NCBI GenBank assembly: GCA_003151495.1
Contig: PLXR01000143.1
Location: 2,769 to 47,576, forward strand
From: Opitutaceae bacterium
GTDB taxonomy: Bacteria; Verrucomicrobiota; Verrucomicrobiia; Opitutales; Opitutaceae
Direction of reading: 5' to 3'
Length of the DNA: 44,808 nt
Made by a program: the position numbers and the translations under genes. Under the pieces are notes generated by a model that made no database searches, had not been told where the DNA came from, and saw nothing but the letters and a program-made list of their open reading frames with translations. This document shows positions 1 through 11,410 of the stretch, in pieces; within the stretch, counting starts at the first letter, position 1; each line of letters opens with the position of its first letter.

Positions 1-154
1 GACGATCAGCGCCGAGGGCGCCCCGGTGGAGCAGATCTTCAACTCGGACGAGGTGCGCAAGTTCCACATGAAGCGCTCCGACTTGCCCGGCTATCGGGAC
101 GGCTCGGATCCGTTCATCGACGAGTCCGACTCCTCGAAGAAGCACGGCAATTGA
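1..154 (+). CDS. C-terminal end of an unidentified protein (partial)
   Basis: An open frame enters from the left edge with its first full codon at base 2 and stops with TGA at 152-154, giving 50 residues. The tail is hydrophilic and charged, with a Ser/Asp/Lys-rich end (DESDSSKKHGN). No motif is recognisable, so no function is assigned. It lies 39 bases before the next start and reads in the same direction. Confidence 0.5.
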   Translation, partial: TISAEGAPVEQIFNSDEVRKFHMKRSDLPGYRDGSDPFIDESDSSKKHGN

Positions 155-193
155 TCCCCTTTGCACAGAGAAAGTCCCTTAACCGGAGACACC

Positions 194-3100
194 ATGAAAA
201 ATAGATTTACACTCCTGCCGATTCTCCTGTTTGGGTTGCTCGCGCCGGCCGCGCGCGCCCAGACACAGACCCCGGTGCTCACCTCCTCCATCGTTGAGCT
301 CGACGTCAGCGACGGCTCGCTCTCTCCTGCTGCGGTTATCACAAATGGCGGAAGCAACTATGCGATTCCGCCGGTCGTCACCCTGCAATATGGCGGGGGG
401 GGGGCGGGCTTCATTCCCGCCACGGTTGGTCTTGTGGGCATCAGCGGCGGGTCGGTGACCGGGATATCCCTCGCGACTGTCGGCGCCGGCTACGTCGGCC
501 CGCCTACTGTTACAATCTCGGGCGGTTCGGGCCCTTCGCCGGCAGCGTCAGCAAGCGGAGCGACTGCCGAGTTCTTTCTCAACTTCCCCTTTATCTACTT
601 CTTTCCCCAAGTGGGCCTTCCGGATCCAAACGAGGCCTTTGGAGCCGCGGGCCAGACCATACAGGTATGGTCGCTCGCCCAGGGAACTTTCCCTGCTGCC
701 GGCTTCAAGTACACATTCACGGTCAACAACCAATCGATCGGAATAACCTCGGTTGCCTACCCGCCGGGGACCCCTGGCGGCGTCGCATGGACCCCTCCTC
801 TGCCCGGCGTCTATTACATCAGTGCCTCGACAACGGACGGGTCCAACCAGACGACCACGCTTCCCATCCGCTATTTCGCGACGGGGACGGCCATCGTTGG
901 CCCGCCCCAGGGCGGGACACTGGTTCCCATCGGCTCCTCGATCGTGATCTCGGCCACGTCCACCCCCGCCCGCGGATTCGTGCAGCGGATTGACTTCTAC
1001 ACGGACTGGACGGGATCGCCAGTCGGCAGCACCCTGATCGGGAGCAGCCAGACGTACCCCTATTCGGTCATCTATACGCCTGTCGGCGCCTCGGGTTCGA
1101 CCCATCTCATCAAGGCCGTCGCCACCGACAACAACGGGGCCACCGTGCCGGAGCCGTTGACCTACCTCGATTCCGAGACCATATCCATGGCCAATCCGAT
1201 CGGGCCGCTTCCGACATGCGTGCTCACGACCCCTGCAAACCAGAGCAGTATACCGATTCCCGACTACACCGCCGACGCCTCGGCAACCATCCCCATCAGC
1301 GTCAGCGCGACCGCGAGGCCGGGGGGCACGATCAGCCAGGTCCAGCTTTACATCGACGGGGTTCTGTTCGGGACCAAGGCAACATTCCCCTACACCTTCA
1401 AGTGGTCTCCGACCGTCGTCGGGCTCTACAACCTCACGGCGCTGGCCTATGACGACAAGAACAACGTCATAGCTTCGACCTCGAGCACCACCCCGGGCCA
1501 GTCCCCGGCGCCCACGGTCGTGAGCATCGGCGCGCTTCCGTCCATTGCGATCACCTCGCCCAGCGCCGGCGGAACCATATTTACCGGATCGAGTAGTCCA
1601 GTCACCGCGAGCGCGACGGCCAACAGTTTCGACCCGACGACCCACATTCTTGCAACAATTAAGTCGGTGCAATTCTTCCAGGACGGGAAATCCGTTGGCT
1701 CGGCCACTCCTCCCGCGCCTCCCGCGGTGGACACGGGTGTCTACTCCGTCAGCTACCAGCCCACCCAGGTTACCGACCCCACCACCGGCAAGGCCATACC
1801 CAGCGTCCTCACTGCGATCGCCACGGATTCGAACGGGTTCTCATCCACGTCTCCTGGAGTCGTGGTAAACGTCGTTGGGGGCGGAAGCGGAGGCGGAGTC
1901 TCCATTGGAATTAAACCGACGGTAACCCTGACGGCCCCTTCGGACAATGCCAACGTGGTGGTGAACACTCCCGTGACGCTATCGGCGTCGGCCACAGCCC
2001 CAAATGGGAATATTTCGTCGATAACCTTCTACATAGACAACAATCCGATTTTACCTGCCATTGCTAAATATCCCTATTCCACGACGTGGACGCCTGCAAA
2101 CACAGGCTTCTATACGGTCTATGCGCAGGTGACGGACAACGTCGGCGACGTGCAACCCAGCAACAAGATCACGCTCAATGTTGTGCCGGAGCCCCCGCCC
2201 ACGGTGACCGTCCAGACCCCGTCGGCGGGTGGAACCGTCACGGTCGGCTCGGCGATCAACGTCTCCGCCGCGGCCACTTCGCCAAGCGGCACGATCGCGA
2301 GCGTCCAGTTCTTCGCCAATGGCATTTCCATAGGCACGGTCACCACGCCGCCGTACACACTCTCCTGGACCCCGAGTGCCGGCGGTGTTTACACCATCAC
2401 CTCGATCGCGACCGACAACTCGGGCGAGACCACCACTTCAACCCCGACGATCGTCGAAGCGATCGCGGCCGCGAGCGGGATTGGTACCGTTTCTTATTTT
2501 GGTCAATACCAAGGTCTTACCGATGGAGGCCGTTTTGCCTTCATCGTGGTGGACGGCATCTACGGGACATTCATAGGGCATTCCACGTCCTCGACGACCC
2601 CCGTGATCACCTTCACATCAGACATCCCGGTGAGCGCAGCGGGCTCGTTTGGCTCCGCCAAGGTGACGGGAACGGCCTCGGTGACCGGAACTAGCGGAAC
2701 GTTGAGCCCCAGCAAGGACCTGTTCATAGGTGCGGCCACACAGTCCTTTGGCACAAAGGTTGCCTCGGGATACTATACCGGAAACATCTCGGGCCAGGCG
2801 GGAACCAACGTCGCGGGCATCGTCGGAAGCGACGGCTCGCTCATGGTCTACATCAGCTCCGGTTCGTACACGGACGTCGCCGACGGCACGGTGGACGCGG
2901 GCGGCTCGTTCAGAATCACAACGGCCGAGAACAACACGTTCGTCGGGAAGGTTGACCCGATCAAGGGCTTCCTGACCGGCACGCTCTCGGGCCCCGCAGC
3001 GGGCACCGTGATTGCGGCCAAGGTCTCCGGGGGCACGTTCAGCGACGGCATCCTCAAGAACATCTCGACGCGGGGCCCGGTCGGAACGGGCGCGAGCTCG

Positions 3101-3868
3101 ATGATCGCGGGATTCGTCGTGGGAGGCACCGCACCGAAGAACCTGCTGATACGCGCATCGGGACCGGCCCTCACGGGCTTTGGCCTGTCCGGCGCGATTT
3201 CCTCCACGCAGCTCCAGGTCTTCAGCGGGTCCACGCTGGTCGCCTCCAATGCGGGGTGGAGCTCGACGCCGGCCAACGCGGCGGCGGTCTCGGCCGCCGA
3301 CGGCCAGGTCGGCGCATTCGCATTCCCGAGCGGGAGTTTGGACTCGGCGGTTGTGGGCACGTTCGCGCCCGGAAGCTACACGGCCATCGTGACCGGGCTG
3401 GCCGGCGCGACGGGGGTCGCGCTTGCTGAGGTCTATGACCTGGGCACGTACGCCCCGTTTACCTCCCAGAAGCTGGTCAACGTGTCCACGCGCGGAAACG
3501 TGGGGACCGGTTCCAGCGTGATGATCGGCGGCTTCAACATCGACGGGACGGCGCCGAAGAGGCTGCTGATCCGGGGCGCGGGACCCTCATTGACGGCACT
3601 GGGCGTGGCGGGAAGCCTGGCGACGCCGCACCTGCAGCTCTTCGACAGCACGCAGGCCCTGATTCGCGAGAACTTTGCGTGGGAGACCGGGAATGACGCG
3701 GCGCTCGTGTCGGCCGCCGAGCAGGCGACCGGGGCGTTCGCATTCCCCTCCGGGAGCGCGGACTCGGCGATCCTGGTCGTCCTTCCGCCAGGGTCCTACA
3801 CTGCGGTCCTGTCGGGTGCGGGGACGGCGACCGGGGTGGCCCTGGTCGAAATCTACGAGATCCCATAG
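194..3868 (+). CDS. Large secreted Ig-like repeat protein with duplicated C-terminal module
   Basis: The ATG at 194 is preferred over an upstream in-frame TTG at 161 because it follows an ACCGGAGAC ribosome-binding site and opens a clean signal peptide (cleavage after about residue 22, PAARA/QTQ). The product has 1224 residues. A glycine-rich segment (about 45-130) with G-Y-x-x-P-P-x-V-T-I repeats comes first. About five tandem Ig-like modules follow (about 230-790), each with a VQFFxDG-type strand, a PY(T/S)xxW(T/S)P turn and an AxATDxxG end. A beta-rich linker precedes two related modules beginning at about residues 956 and 1096 (N-I/V-STRG, LLIRxxGPxLT, GAFAFPSGSxDSA). No catalytic motif is visible. 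An adhesin or surface-layer role is inferred. The coding sequence holds a G10 tract at 395-404. Confidence 0.8.
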   Translation: MKNRFTLLPILLFGLLAPAARAQTQTPVLTSSIVELDVSDGSLSPAAVITNGGSNYAIPPVVTLQYGGGGAGFIPATVGLVGISGGSVTGISLATVGAGYVGPPTVTISGGSGPSPAASASGATAEFFLNFPFIYFFPQVGLPDPNEAFGAAGQTIQVWSLAQGTFPAAGFKYTFTVNNQSIGITSVAYPPGTPGGVAWTPPLPGVYYISASTTDGSNQTTTLPIRYFATGTAIVGPPQGGTLVPIGSSIVISATSTPARGFVQRIDFYTDWTGSPVGSTLIGSSQTYPYSVIYTPVGASGSTHLIKAVATDNNGATVPEPLTYLDSETISMANPIGPLPTCVLTTPANQSSIPIPDYTADASATIPISVSATARPGGTISQVQLYIDGVLFGTKATFPYTFKWSPTVVGLYNLTALAYDDKNNVIASTSSTTPGQSPAPTVVSIGALPSIAITSPSAGGTIFTGSSSPVTASATANSFDPTTHILATIKSVQFFQDGKSVGSATPPAPPAVDTGVYSVSYQPTQVTDPTTGKAIPSVLTAIATDSNGFSSTSPGVVVNVVGGGSGGGVSIGIKPTVTLTAPSDNANVVVNTPVTLSASATAPNGNISSITFYIDNNPILPAIAKYPYSTTWTPANTGFYTVYAQVTDNVGDVQPSNKITLNVVPEPPPTVTVQTPSAGGTVTVGSAINVSAAATSPSGTIASVQFFANGISIGTVTTPPYTLSWTPSAGGVYTITSIATDNSGETTTSTPTIVEAIAAASGIGTVSYFGQYQGLTDGGRFAFIVVDGIYGTFIGHSTSSTTPVITFTSDIPVSAAGSFGSAKVTGTASVTGTSGTLSPSKDLFIGAATQSFGTKVASGYYTGNISGQAGTNVAGIVGSDGSLMVYISSGSYTDVADGTVDAGGSFRITTAENNTFVGKVDPIKGFLTGTLSGPAAGTVIAAKVSGGTFSDGILKNISTRGPVGTGASSMIAGFVVGGTAPKNLLIRASGPALTGFGLSGAISSTQLQVFSGSTLVASNAGWSSTPANAAAVSAADGQVGAFAFPSGSLDSAVVGTFAPGSYTAIVTGLAGATGVALAEVYDLGTYAPFTSQKLVNVSTRGNVGTGSSVMIGGFNIDGTAPKRLLIRGAGPSLTALGVAGSLATPHLQLFDSTQALIRENFAWETGNDAALVSAAEQATGAFAFPSGSADSAILVVLPPGSYTAVLSGAGTATGVALVEIYEIP

Positions 3869-3937
3869 CAGGCAGGCGGCGCGCGCCGCGACAATTGGGT
3901 GGCGGTTTCCCGATTTCGGGCTAGGGTCCTGACGTCC

Positions 3938-4972
3938 ATGTACGGGACCCAAAGCTCCGCTGCCCCGACTGCCCCAAAGCCGCACGCCTTCGCCGGCGTG
4001 TTCACGATGCTCGCGCCGCAGATGGCCGCGCTCGACCGGTTCCTCGAGGGCCAGCTGGCGGCCTTCGAGCCCGAGATTCGCGCAATGGTCGACTATTGCA
4101 TCGACACCTCCGGGAAGAGGATAAGGCCGGCGCTCGTATTCCTGAGCGGCTGGAGGGAAGCCGACGGCGTCTCCGAGGACCTCGTGCGCGCCGCCGCTGT
4201 GGTGGAGATGGTGCACCTGGCAACCCTGGTCCATGACGACATCATGGACTCCGCGGAGGTCCGGAGGAACCGAAGGACCGCCACGCGTGAGTTCGGCCCG
4301 ACCTCGGCGGTGCTCCTCGGCGACGCCCTCTTTGCCCATGCCCTCCACTTGGCGACCCATTTCCCGACGACCGAGGTGTGCGCGGCGGTCTCGGAGTCCA
4401 CAAGGCGGGTGTGCGCCGGGGAGATCGTGCAGACGCTGCGAAGGGGGTCCACGGACCTCACGCCCGCGGACTACCAGCGGATCATCGACCTGAAGACGGC
4501 GGAGCTCTTCCGGGTGTCCTGCTTCCTGGGTTCCAGGCTGGCGGGCTACGAGGACGGCTACGTGGGAGCGGCGGACCGGTTTGGGAGGCACCTCGGCATC
4601 GCCTACCAGATCTATGACGACCTGGCCGATTTCTTTGGCCGCGAGGACAAGATCGGCAAGACCCTTGGAACCGACCTGGCGAGCGGGAAGATGACGCTGC
4701 CCCTTTTCGCGCTGCTGGACCGGTTGCCCCCGCGGGAGAAGGCCGAGCTCACCCTCGAGATCGGCGGCGGTCGCCCGGCGCAGCCGTCCCTTCGCATGCG
4801 GCAGATGCTCGACCTGGGGGTGTTCGACACGGTGGAGGCCGCCGTGAGGGAGGAGGTGGGGGCCGCGCGTGCGGCGCTCAACGAATGGCCGGGGCACGCT
4901 CCGACCCGGCACATGCTTCTCCTGAGCGACGTGCTGCTTACACAAGTCGCATCGCTGCGCCCTGTTGGATGA
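3938..4972 (+). CDS. Polyprenyl diphosphate synthase (octaprenyl/heptaprenyl type)
   Basis: This 344-residue trans-prenyltransferase would add isopentenyl units to build the isoprenoid tail of menaquinone or ubiquinone in the cytoplasm. Both aspartate-rich Mg-binding motifs are present: HDDIMD with D100-D101, and YDDLADF with D227-D228. The SGKRIRP motif that binds pyrophosphate lies near residue 60. The ATG at 3938 was chosen over a GTG at 3899 because conserved sequence begins well after it. Chain length cannot be read from the sequence. It stands alone, 69 bases after the surface protein and 79 bases before the sigma factor. Length and motifs fit IspB/HepT-like enzymes. Confidence 0.87.
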   Translation: MYGTQSSAAPTAPKPHAFAGVFTMLAPQMAALDRFLEGQLAAFEPEIRAMVDYCIDTSGKRIRPALVFLSGWREADGVSEDLVRAAAVVEMVHLATLVHDDIMDSAEVRRNRRTATREFGPTSAVLLGDALFAHALHLATHFPTTEVCAAVSESTRRVCAGEIVQTLRRGSTDLTPADYQRIIDLKTAELFRVSCFLGSRLAGYEDGYVGAADRFGRHLGIAYQIYDDLADFFGREDKIGKTLGTDLASGKMTLPLFALLDRLPPREKAELTLEIGGGRPAQPSLRMRQMLDLGVFDTVEAAVREEVGAARAALNEWPGHAPTRHMLLLSDVLLTQVASLRPVG

Positions 4973-5051
4973 TTTCATGTCCGCCGTGCCGGGCTCCCTT
5001 TCCGATTCAAATTGCAAAGGGGCTTGCGTGGGACTTGCTTAGGGCTACCGG

Positions 5052-5687
5052 ATGAACGCCAGCAAGACCCTCGAGAAGACGCTCGTTGCGTCGCCCGAGC
5101 GAAAGCTCGAGGCCGACGCGGACCTGGAAATCGTGCGCAAGGTCCAGGGGGGCGACGTGGCCGCGTTCGACCGGCTGATCCTGAAGTATCGCGAGCGCGT
5201 GCTGGGGATCATCTACAACATGACCTCCAACCGGGAGGACGCGGCGGACCTTGCCCAGGACGCCTTCATCAAGGCCTTCCAGTCGATAAACCGGTTCCAG
5301 GGCCAGGCTTCGTTCTTCACGTGGCTGTACCGCATCGCGGTCAACTCCACGGTCACTCACCTCAGGAAGAACCGGATGCGGTCGTTCTTCAGCCTCGAGT
5401 CGGTGAGGGAGGACGACCCGGTGTCCCGGGAGTTGATCGACGCGCTCACCGACAAGACCGGGGCGGGCAGGGATTCCTTCGTCCGGGAGCTCCAGGAAAA
5501 ATTGAACGATGCGATGCAAAAACTGTCTATCAATCATCGAACAGTGGTGACTTTATTCGAAATAGACGGCCTCAGCCATCAAGAGATAGCTGAAGTGATG
5601 AATTGCTCGGTGGGGACCGTGCGTTCGAGGCTGCATTATGCAAAACAGTTGCTTCAGGCTGAGCTCCAACCCTATTTGCTGAAATGA
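5052..5687 (+). CDS. ECF-type RNA polymerase sigma factor
   Basis: The 211-residue protein has a sigma region 2 (about residues 30-100; DRLILKYRERVLGIIY, EDAADLAQDAFIKAF, FTWLYRIAVN) and a region 4 helix-turn-helix (about 150-205; LSHQEIAEVMNCSVGTVRSR). It would direct RNA polymerase to alternative promoters. The start is ATG 5052. The stop overlaps the start of the next gene by four bases (ATGA), so the two are likely co-expressed and the neighbour may be its regulator. The part encoding region 4 is visibly AT-richer than the rest (26 of 60 bases GC at 5521-5580, against 41 of 60 at 5401-5460). The RpoE/SigW-like class is clear; the target promoters are unknown. Confidence 0.9.
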   Translation: MNASKTLEKTLVASPERKLEADADLEIVRKVQGGDVAAFDRLILKYRERVLGIIYNMTSNREDAADLAQDAFIKAFQSINRFQGQASFFTWLYRIAVNSTVTHLRKNRMRSFFSLESVREDDPVSRELIDALTDKTGAGRDSFVRELQEKLNDAMQKLSINHRTVVTLFEIDGLSHQEIAEVMNCSVGTVRSRLHYAKQLLQAELQPYLLK

Positions 5688-6497
5688 AACAGGATACGGA
5701 ACGAAAGATCACGATTGAGGACCTTATTCGGCTGAAGAAGTCCGAGCGCCCGCCTGCGGAATTTTGGTCGAGGTTCGAGTCGGAGATCCGTTCAAAGCAG
5801 CTTTCGGCCATCGTGAACAAGCGGCCTTGGTGGCACGGGATTTCAAGGGCGGTAATGGTCTTCAACCGCCACCAGCTCCCTTTCGGGGCCGCCGCGGCCC
5901 TGGCGCTCACCTGGATGGGCGTGCATTACATGGGCGCGCCCTCGATCAGGGTGAGCACGCCCGGAGCGGCACCCGCCGCGGTGCCCCACACGCCGGCCGT
6001 GGCATCGTCGGTCCCGGCCCCGTCGGCACCCGCGATCGCGCGCGAGGAGCGCCCGCAGGCCCCCGAGGAGCAGGGCGCCAAGGCCGCGTCGCATGCCGAA
6101 GCCGCCGTGATGGCGGCCTCCGCTTCGCACCTGACGAAGGCTCCGGCTGACATCGCGCTGGACGCCGCCCCCAAGTCACCGTTCTCGGACGGGATAGCGG
6201 TCACGCTCGCCGACTACAGGCAGGCGACCCCCGATTTTGCGAGGCGCTCCGTCTTCGGAACCGATAGCGAGTTCGAGCCCACGGCCGCCGCCGCCCGCCA
6301 GTCTCCGAGCGAGCCCCTGGCCCGCATGGACCCGGCCGAGGAACGCCGCTCCAGGCTGCTCGCGCCGGCCCTTCCCGCCTACTCGTCGGCCGCCACGCGC
6401 GCGCTTGCAAGCGACTGGATGCGTGCGAGGTCCTCGTCGGACGCGAGGATGTACGAGTCGATGGACCGCGGGTCCAACGACCGGATGCTGGTCGGGT

Positions 6498-6508
<11 letters not shown>
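5684..6508 (+). CDS. Single-pass membrane protein, putative anti-sigma factor
   Basis: The 274-residue protein overlaps the sigma factor gene by four bases. A charged N-terminus (about 1-55) precedes one hydrophobic helix at about residues 66-83, then a long Ala/Pro-rich low-complexity region (about 90-160) and a polar C-terminus. The layout, a cytoplasmic N-terminus that could bind sigma, one membrane helix and a periplasmic stretch, is that of many ECF anti-sigma factors, and the coupling supports this. I see no zinc-binding HxxxCxxC motif, so the function is inferred from position only. It ends convergently with the fumarase gene, overlapping it by 11 bases. Confidence 0.6.
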
Positions 6509-8159
<1,651 letters not shown>

Positions 8160-8200
8160 CCCCAAACGTGGCCCAACTCCGCCCCCAAGTAAAGATGGTG

Positions 8201-9469
8201 CTACGGGCCGGGCGCCCGCCGCGCTGCCGCCATCTCCCGGACGATCCCGTGGAACCTGCCGAGGTCCGCCGGGGTCACGACCTCGCCGTTGTCGCGCCGC
8301 CATCCCGCGTAGCTCGGCCAGATCCCGCGGCCGAGGAAGTTGTCCACGGTCTTCTGCATCCCCGCCACGCTCACGTAGTCCTTCTGCTCCTTCGCGTCGC
8401 GCGCCATCGAGACCAGGTGCGCGGGGATCGGGTGGATGCCCCCGCTCGAGATGTGCGCGAGGTCATTGAGCACAACGAGGGGCCTCGAGTCCTCGAGCGT
8501 CGTCGCGGGCCTGGGGATCTCGCCGCGCAGGTAGCGGCAGTACTCGAGGTGGTTCTCCTCCAGGCCGTCGAACGGGCCGCTTGGTATCCTCTCCGTGCGG
8601 CCGTCCTTCCACGACACCTCGACTTGGCCCCCGACGCAGTACCTGAGGATGGCCTTTTCGCAGATCACCGTCTCCGAGCTCGCGCTCGCCCCGGCGCACG
8701 CAAGAGACAGCGCGAACCTGAGCGTGCAGCCGGTGGACAGGTCGGCCTCGACGAAGAATGTGTCCGCGCCCTCGATCCCATGCGCCCTGTAGAGCTCGGC
8801 ACGGACCGCGGCGATGTCCGCCCACCGGTAGACGCCGGGCGTCCCCGTCCAGAAGAGCATGTTGTGGACGAAATGGGCCATCGTGTTCCCGAAGCACGAG
8901 TCGAGGACGATCCTGTCGCCGATGACGAGCCGTCCGGACCAGCCATTGCGCCCGAAGTACCCGGCGGGCCTGGGCCACAGGGCGGAAAGGGTACCGCCCC
9001 TGATCGCCCCGAACTCGCCGGACAGGAGCCTCTCCTTGAGCGCGAGGCGGCTCTTCTCGACGATGAAGTTGAAGCCGACCACCGAGGATTTCCGGGCGCG
9101 CCGGTCGGCGGCCACCATCCGGTCGAGCTCCTGCCAGTCAAGGGTGGGGGGTTTCTCCAGGTAGGCGGGCAGGCCGTGGGAGGTGACGGCGTCATGCATC
9201 TCCGCGTGGAGCGCGATCGGGGTCGGGATGGCGACATAGTCGAGGTCCCCGTGGCACGCCTGGAGCATCTCGCGGTAGTCGCCGAAGACCCGCACGCCCC
9301 GGGCCTCGAACCGGAGCGCCTGGCGCTCCACCGAGAATGCCGAAGGGTTCGGGTCGCACGCGCACACCAGCCTTACAATTCCCCGCTCCTCGAGCCTCGC
9401 TATCGTGTTGTGGTGGGAGCCCGCGAATCCCCCGAGCCCTATGATTCCGATTCGGACGGGCTGGTTCAC
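8201..9469 (-). CDS. Gfo/Idh/MocA family oxidoreductase
   Basis: The 422-residue protein has an N-terminal Rossmann fold ([15 protein letters not shown], residues about 5-20) and the family's EKP motif (YLEKPPT), whose lysine is catalytic in NAD(P)-dependent sugar dehydrogenases. A longer C-terminal alpha/beta domain follows. The start is GTG at 9469, which shares bases with the kdsD stop, so translation is probably coupled. These enzymes oxidise or reduce sugars and inositols. Coupling to kdsD suggests a nucleotide-sugar or lipopolysaccharide sugar substrate, but this is inference. It could instead be a catabolic glycoside oxidase. Confidence 0.85.
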   Translation of the reverse strand: MNQPVRIGIIGLGGFAGSHHNTIARLEERGIVRLVCACDPNPSAFSVERQALRFEARGVRVFGDYREMLQACHGDLDYVAIPTPIALHAEMHDAVTSHGLPAYLEKPPTLDWQELDRMVAADRRARKSSVVGFNFIVEKSRLALKERLLSGEFGAIRGGTLSALWPRPAGYFGRNGWSGRLVIGDRIVLDSCFGNTMAHFVHNMLFWTGTPGVYRWADIAAVRAELYRAHGIEGADTFFVEADLSTGCTLRFALSLACAGASASSETVICEKAILRYCVGGQVEVSWKDGRTERIPSGPFDGLEENHLEYCRYLRGEIPRPATTLEDSRPLVVLNDLAHISSGGIHPIPAHLVSMARDAKEQKDYVSVAGMQKTVDNFLGRGIWPSYAGWRRDNGEVVTPADLGRFHGIVREMAAARRAPGP

Positions 9470-10455
9470 ACGATCTTGAATTTCGGGAGGTCCTGGCCGT
9501 CGATCAGCCCGACAGGCCTCCCCCCCCGGTCCACCACGATAAGGTCGTCTATCCTGTGGAGCTCGAAGAGGCGCACGGCGTCGACCCCGAGCGCGTCCTC
9601 CCGGATCACCTTGGGCGCCCGGGTCATGAACGCGGAGACGGGCCTCCCGAGGAATCCGGGCCCCGTCAGGGCGGACCTTCGGAAATCCCCGTCCGTGAGT
9701 ATCCCGGAGAGCCTGCCCGTCTTCGCCCGCACCAGGGCGATGCTCCCGCTCTTGGCCTTTGTCATCGCCAGGATCGCATCCTGGACCGTCACCGAGTCGG
9801 GTGCGACCGGCAGGCGGTTGCCGCTTCGCATGATGTCGCGCACGCGCAGGAGCAGCACGCGGCCCAGGTTGCCGGCGGGGTGGTACTTGGCAAAGTCGTC
9901 CCTCGTGAGGCCGCGCGACTCGAGCAGCACCATCGCGAGCGCGTCGCCGAGCGCGATGGCGGCGGTCGTGCTCGCGGTCGGCGCCAGCTTGAGGGGGCAC
10001 GCCTCCCGCCTGACCCGGTAGATCAGCTGGAAGTCGGCGTCGCGCGCCAGGTCCGACTTGGGATTGCCGGTGAAGGCGACGATCTTCAGGCCGAAGCGCT
10101 TGAGGAGCGGCAGGATCCTGAGGATCTCGTCGGACTGCCCGCTGTTGCTCAGGAGGATCGCCAGGTCCCCCTCGTAGCACAGCCCGAGGTCCCCGTGGAG
10201 GGCCTGGGTGGGGTCCAGGAAGCACGACGAGACGCCCGTGCTGTTGAAGGTGGCGGCGATCTTCCCCGCCACGTGCGCCGACTTCCCGACGCCGCTGAAG
10301 ATGAGCTTCCCGCCCGCCGCTATCGTCGACTCGACCGCGCGGGCCGTCTCGACGAACTCCGCGCCGAGGATACGGGAGGTGGCCTCGAGGGCCTCGCACT
10401 CTATGCGGATGCAGTGCCGGGCCCTCGCAAGCGCGGATTTCGGTGCGATGCCCAT
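9466..10455 (-). CDS. kdsD: Arabinose-5-phosphate isomerase (KpsF/GutQ family)
   Basis: The 329-residue protein combines an N-terminal SIS sugar-isomerase domain (about 40-170; FSGVGKSAHVAGKIAATF, LSNSGQSDEIL) with two C-terminal CBS domains (about 205-325; VRDIMRSGNRLP, SAFMTRAPKVI). It converts ribulose 5-phosphate to arabinose 5-phosphate, the first step to Kdo for the lipopolysaccharide inner core. Length and domain order match E. coli KdsD (328 residues). ATG 10455 (MGIAPKS) is preferred over an adjacent TTG at 10458. It is first in a minus-strand unit with the oxidoreductase, and diverges from the LysM gene across about 100 bases. Confidence 0.92.
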   Translation of the reverse strand: MGIAPKSALARARHCIRIECEALEATSRILGAEFVETARAVESTIAAGGKLIFSGVGKSAHVAGKIAATFNSTGVSSCFLDPTQALHGDLGLCYEGDLAILLSNSGQSDEILRILPLLKRFGLKIVAFTGNPKSDLARDADFQLIYRVRREACPLKLAPTASTTAAIALGDALAMVLLESRGLTRDDFAKYHPAGNLGRVLLLRVRDIMRSGNRLPVAPDSVTVQDAILAMTKAKSGSIALVRAKTGRLSGILTDGDFRRSALTGPGFLGRPVSAFMTRAPKVIREDALGVDAVRLFELHRIDDLIVVDRGGRPVGLIDGQDLPKFKIV

Positions 10456-10555
10456 CAACGCGTGTTGTTGTCTGTGAACATTTAGGTTTGTATCGGGAGC
10501 CTAGTCGGGAAAATTTATCCGCCTGCCCGGCCCGTTCAATCCCTTTCGCTGCCAG

Positions 10556-11410
10556 ATGCACCCACGTTCCCTCATATTAGGCTCGGCCGCGCTCATTGCG
10601 CTGGCCCTCGGGCAGGGCTGCGGCGGCGAAAGCGCCTCGCTTTCGTCCGAGATGGACGACTCCTACTACAGGGACGGGCAGCAGATGGAGCGCCAGGGCC
10701 GGTGGGACGAGGCCCTGACGGCGTACCTGAAGGTGATCGACCGCAGGGGGGACGCAGCCCCCGAGTCCAACCTGGACGCGGGCCTGATCTACCTGAACCA
10801 CATCAAGGACCCGATCTTCGCGATCTACCACTTCCGGAAGTACCTGGAGCTGGAGCCCAACTCGAAGCAGGCCGTCTATGTCCGCGGCCTGATCGACGCG
10901 GCAAAGCGGGAGTTCGCGCGCGCCCTGCCGGGCCAGCCCCTTGAGAGCCAGACCGAGCACATGGGGGTCGAGGCCCAGCTCGAGCGGCTCCAGCGCGAGA
11001 ACGACGAGCTGAAGACGGAGAACGCGGCCCTGCGGGCGGGCGTCTCCGTTCCGGTCGTCCACTCGAGCGCCATCGACATTGCTGCGATCCCGGCGCCCCA
11101 GGCCGCGCCGCCGGAGGCCTCCCAGGCGGGGGACGCCTCGGGATCCCCCATATCGCTCGCACCCGCCGAGCAGGCGCCGCAGTCGGCGATAGCCGAGGCC
11201 CCGGAGGCGGCCCCCGCGAGGCCCGCCAAGTCCACGCCCGCGGCGTCGGTGCGCCACCACACGGTCGCCCGGGGCGACACGCTCTTTAGCCTGGCGCTCA
11301 AGTATTACGGGAGCCGGTCCCGGTGGCGCGACCTCTACGCCGCAAACCGCGACGTCCTCCCGAGCGAGAAGGCGCCCCTGAAGATCGGGATGGACCTGAA
11401 GGTGCCCTAA
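10556..11410 (+). CDS. TPR and LysM domain envelope protein
   Basis: The 284-residue protein starts with a hydrophobic signal ending at GQGC, an imperfect lipobox that may make it a lipoprotein. TPR-like helices (about 35-125; [27 protein letters not shown]) come next, then a short coiled coil (about 140-160; [19 protein letters not shown]), an Ala/Pro linker and a C-terminal LysM domain (about 230-284; [18 protein letters not shown]). LysM binds peptidoglycan, so a periplasmic cell-wall role is likely. It is monocistronic, with kdsD divergent upstream, and overlaps the aminotransferase end by four bases tail to tail. Confidence 0.82.
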   Translation: MHPRSLILGSAALIALALGQGCGGESASLSSEMDDSYYRDGQQMERQGRWDEALTAYLKVIDRRGDAAPESNLDAGLIYLNHIKDPIFAIYHFRKYLELEPNSKQAVYVRGLIDAAKREFARALPGQPLESQTEHMGVEAQLERLQRENDELKTENAALRAGVSVPVVHSSAIDIAAIPAPQAAPPEASQAGDASGSPISLAPAEQAPQSAIAEAPEAAPARPAKSTPAASVRHHTVARGDTLFSLALKYYGSRSRWRDLYAANRDVLPSEKAPLKIGMDLKVP

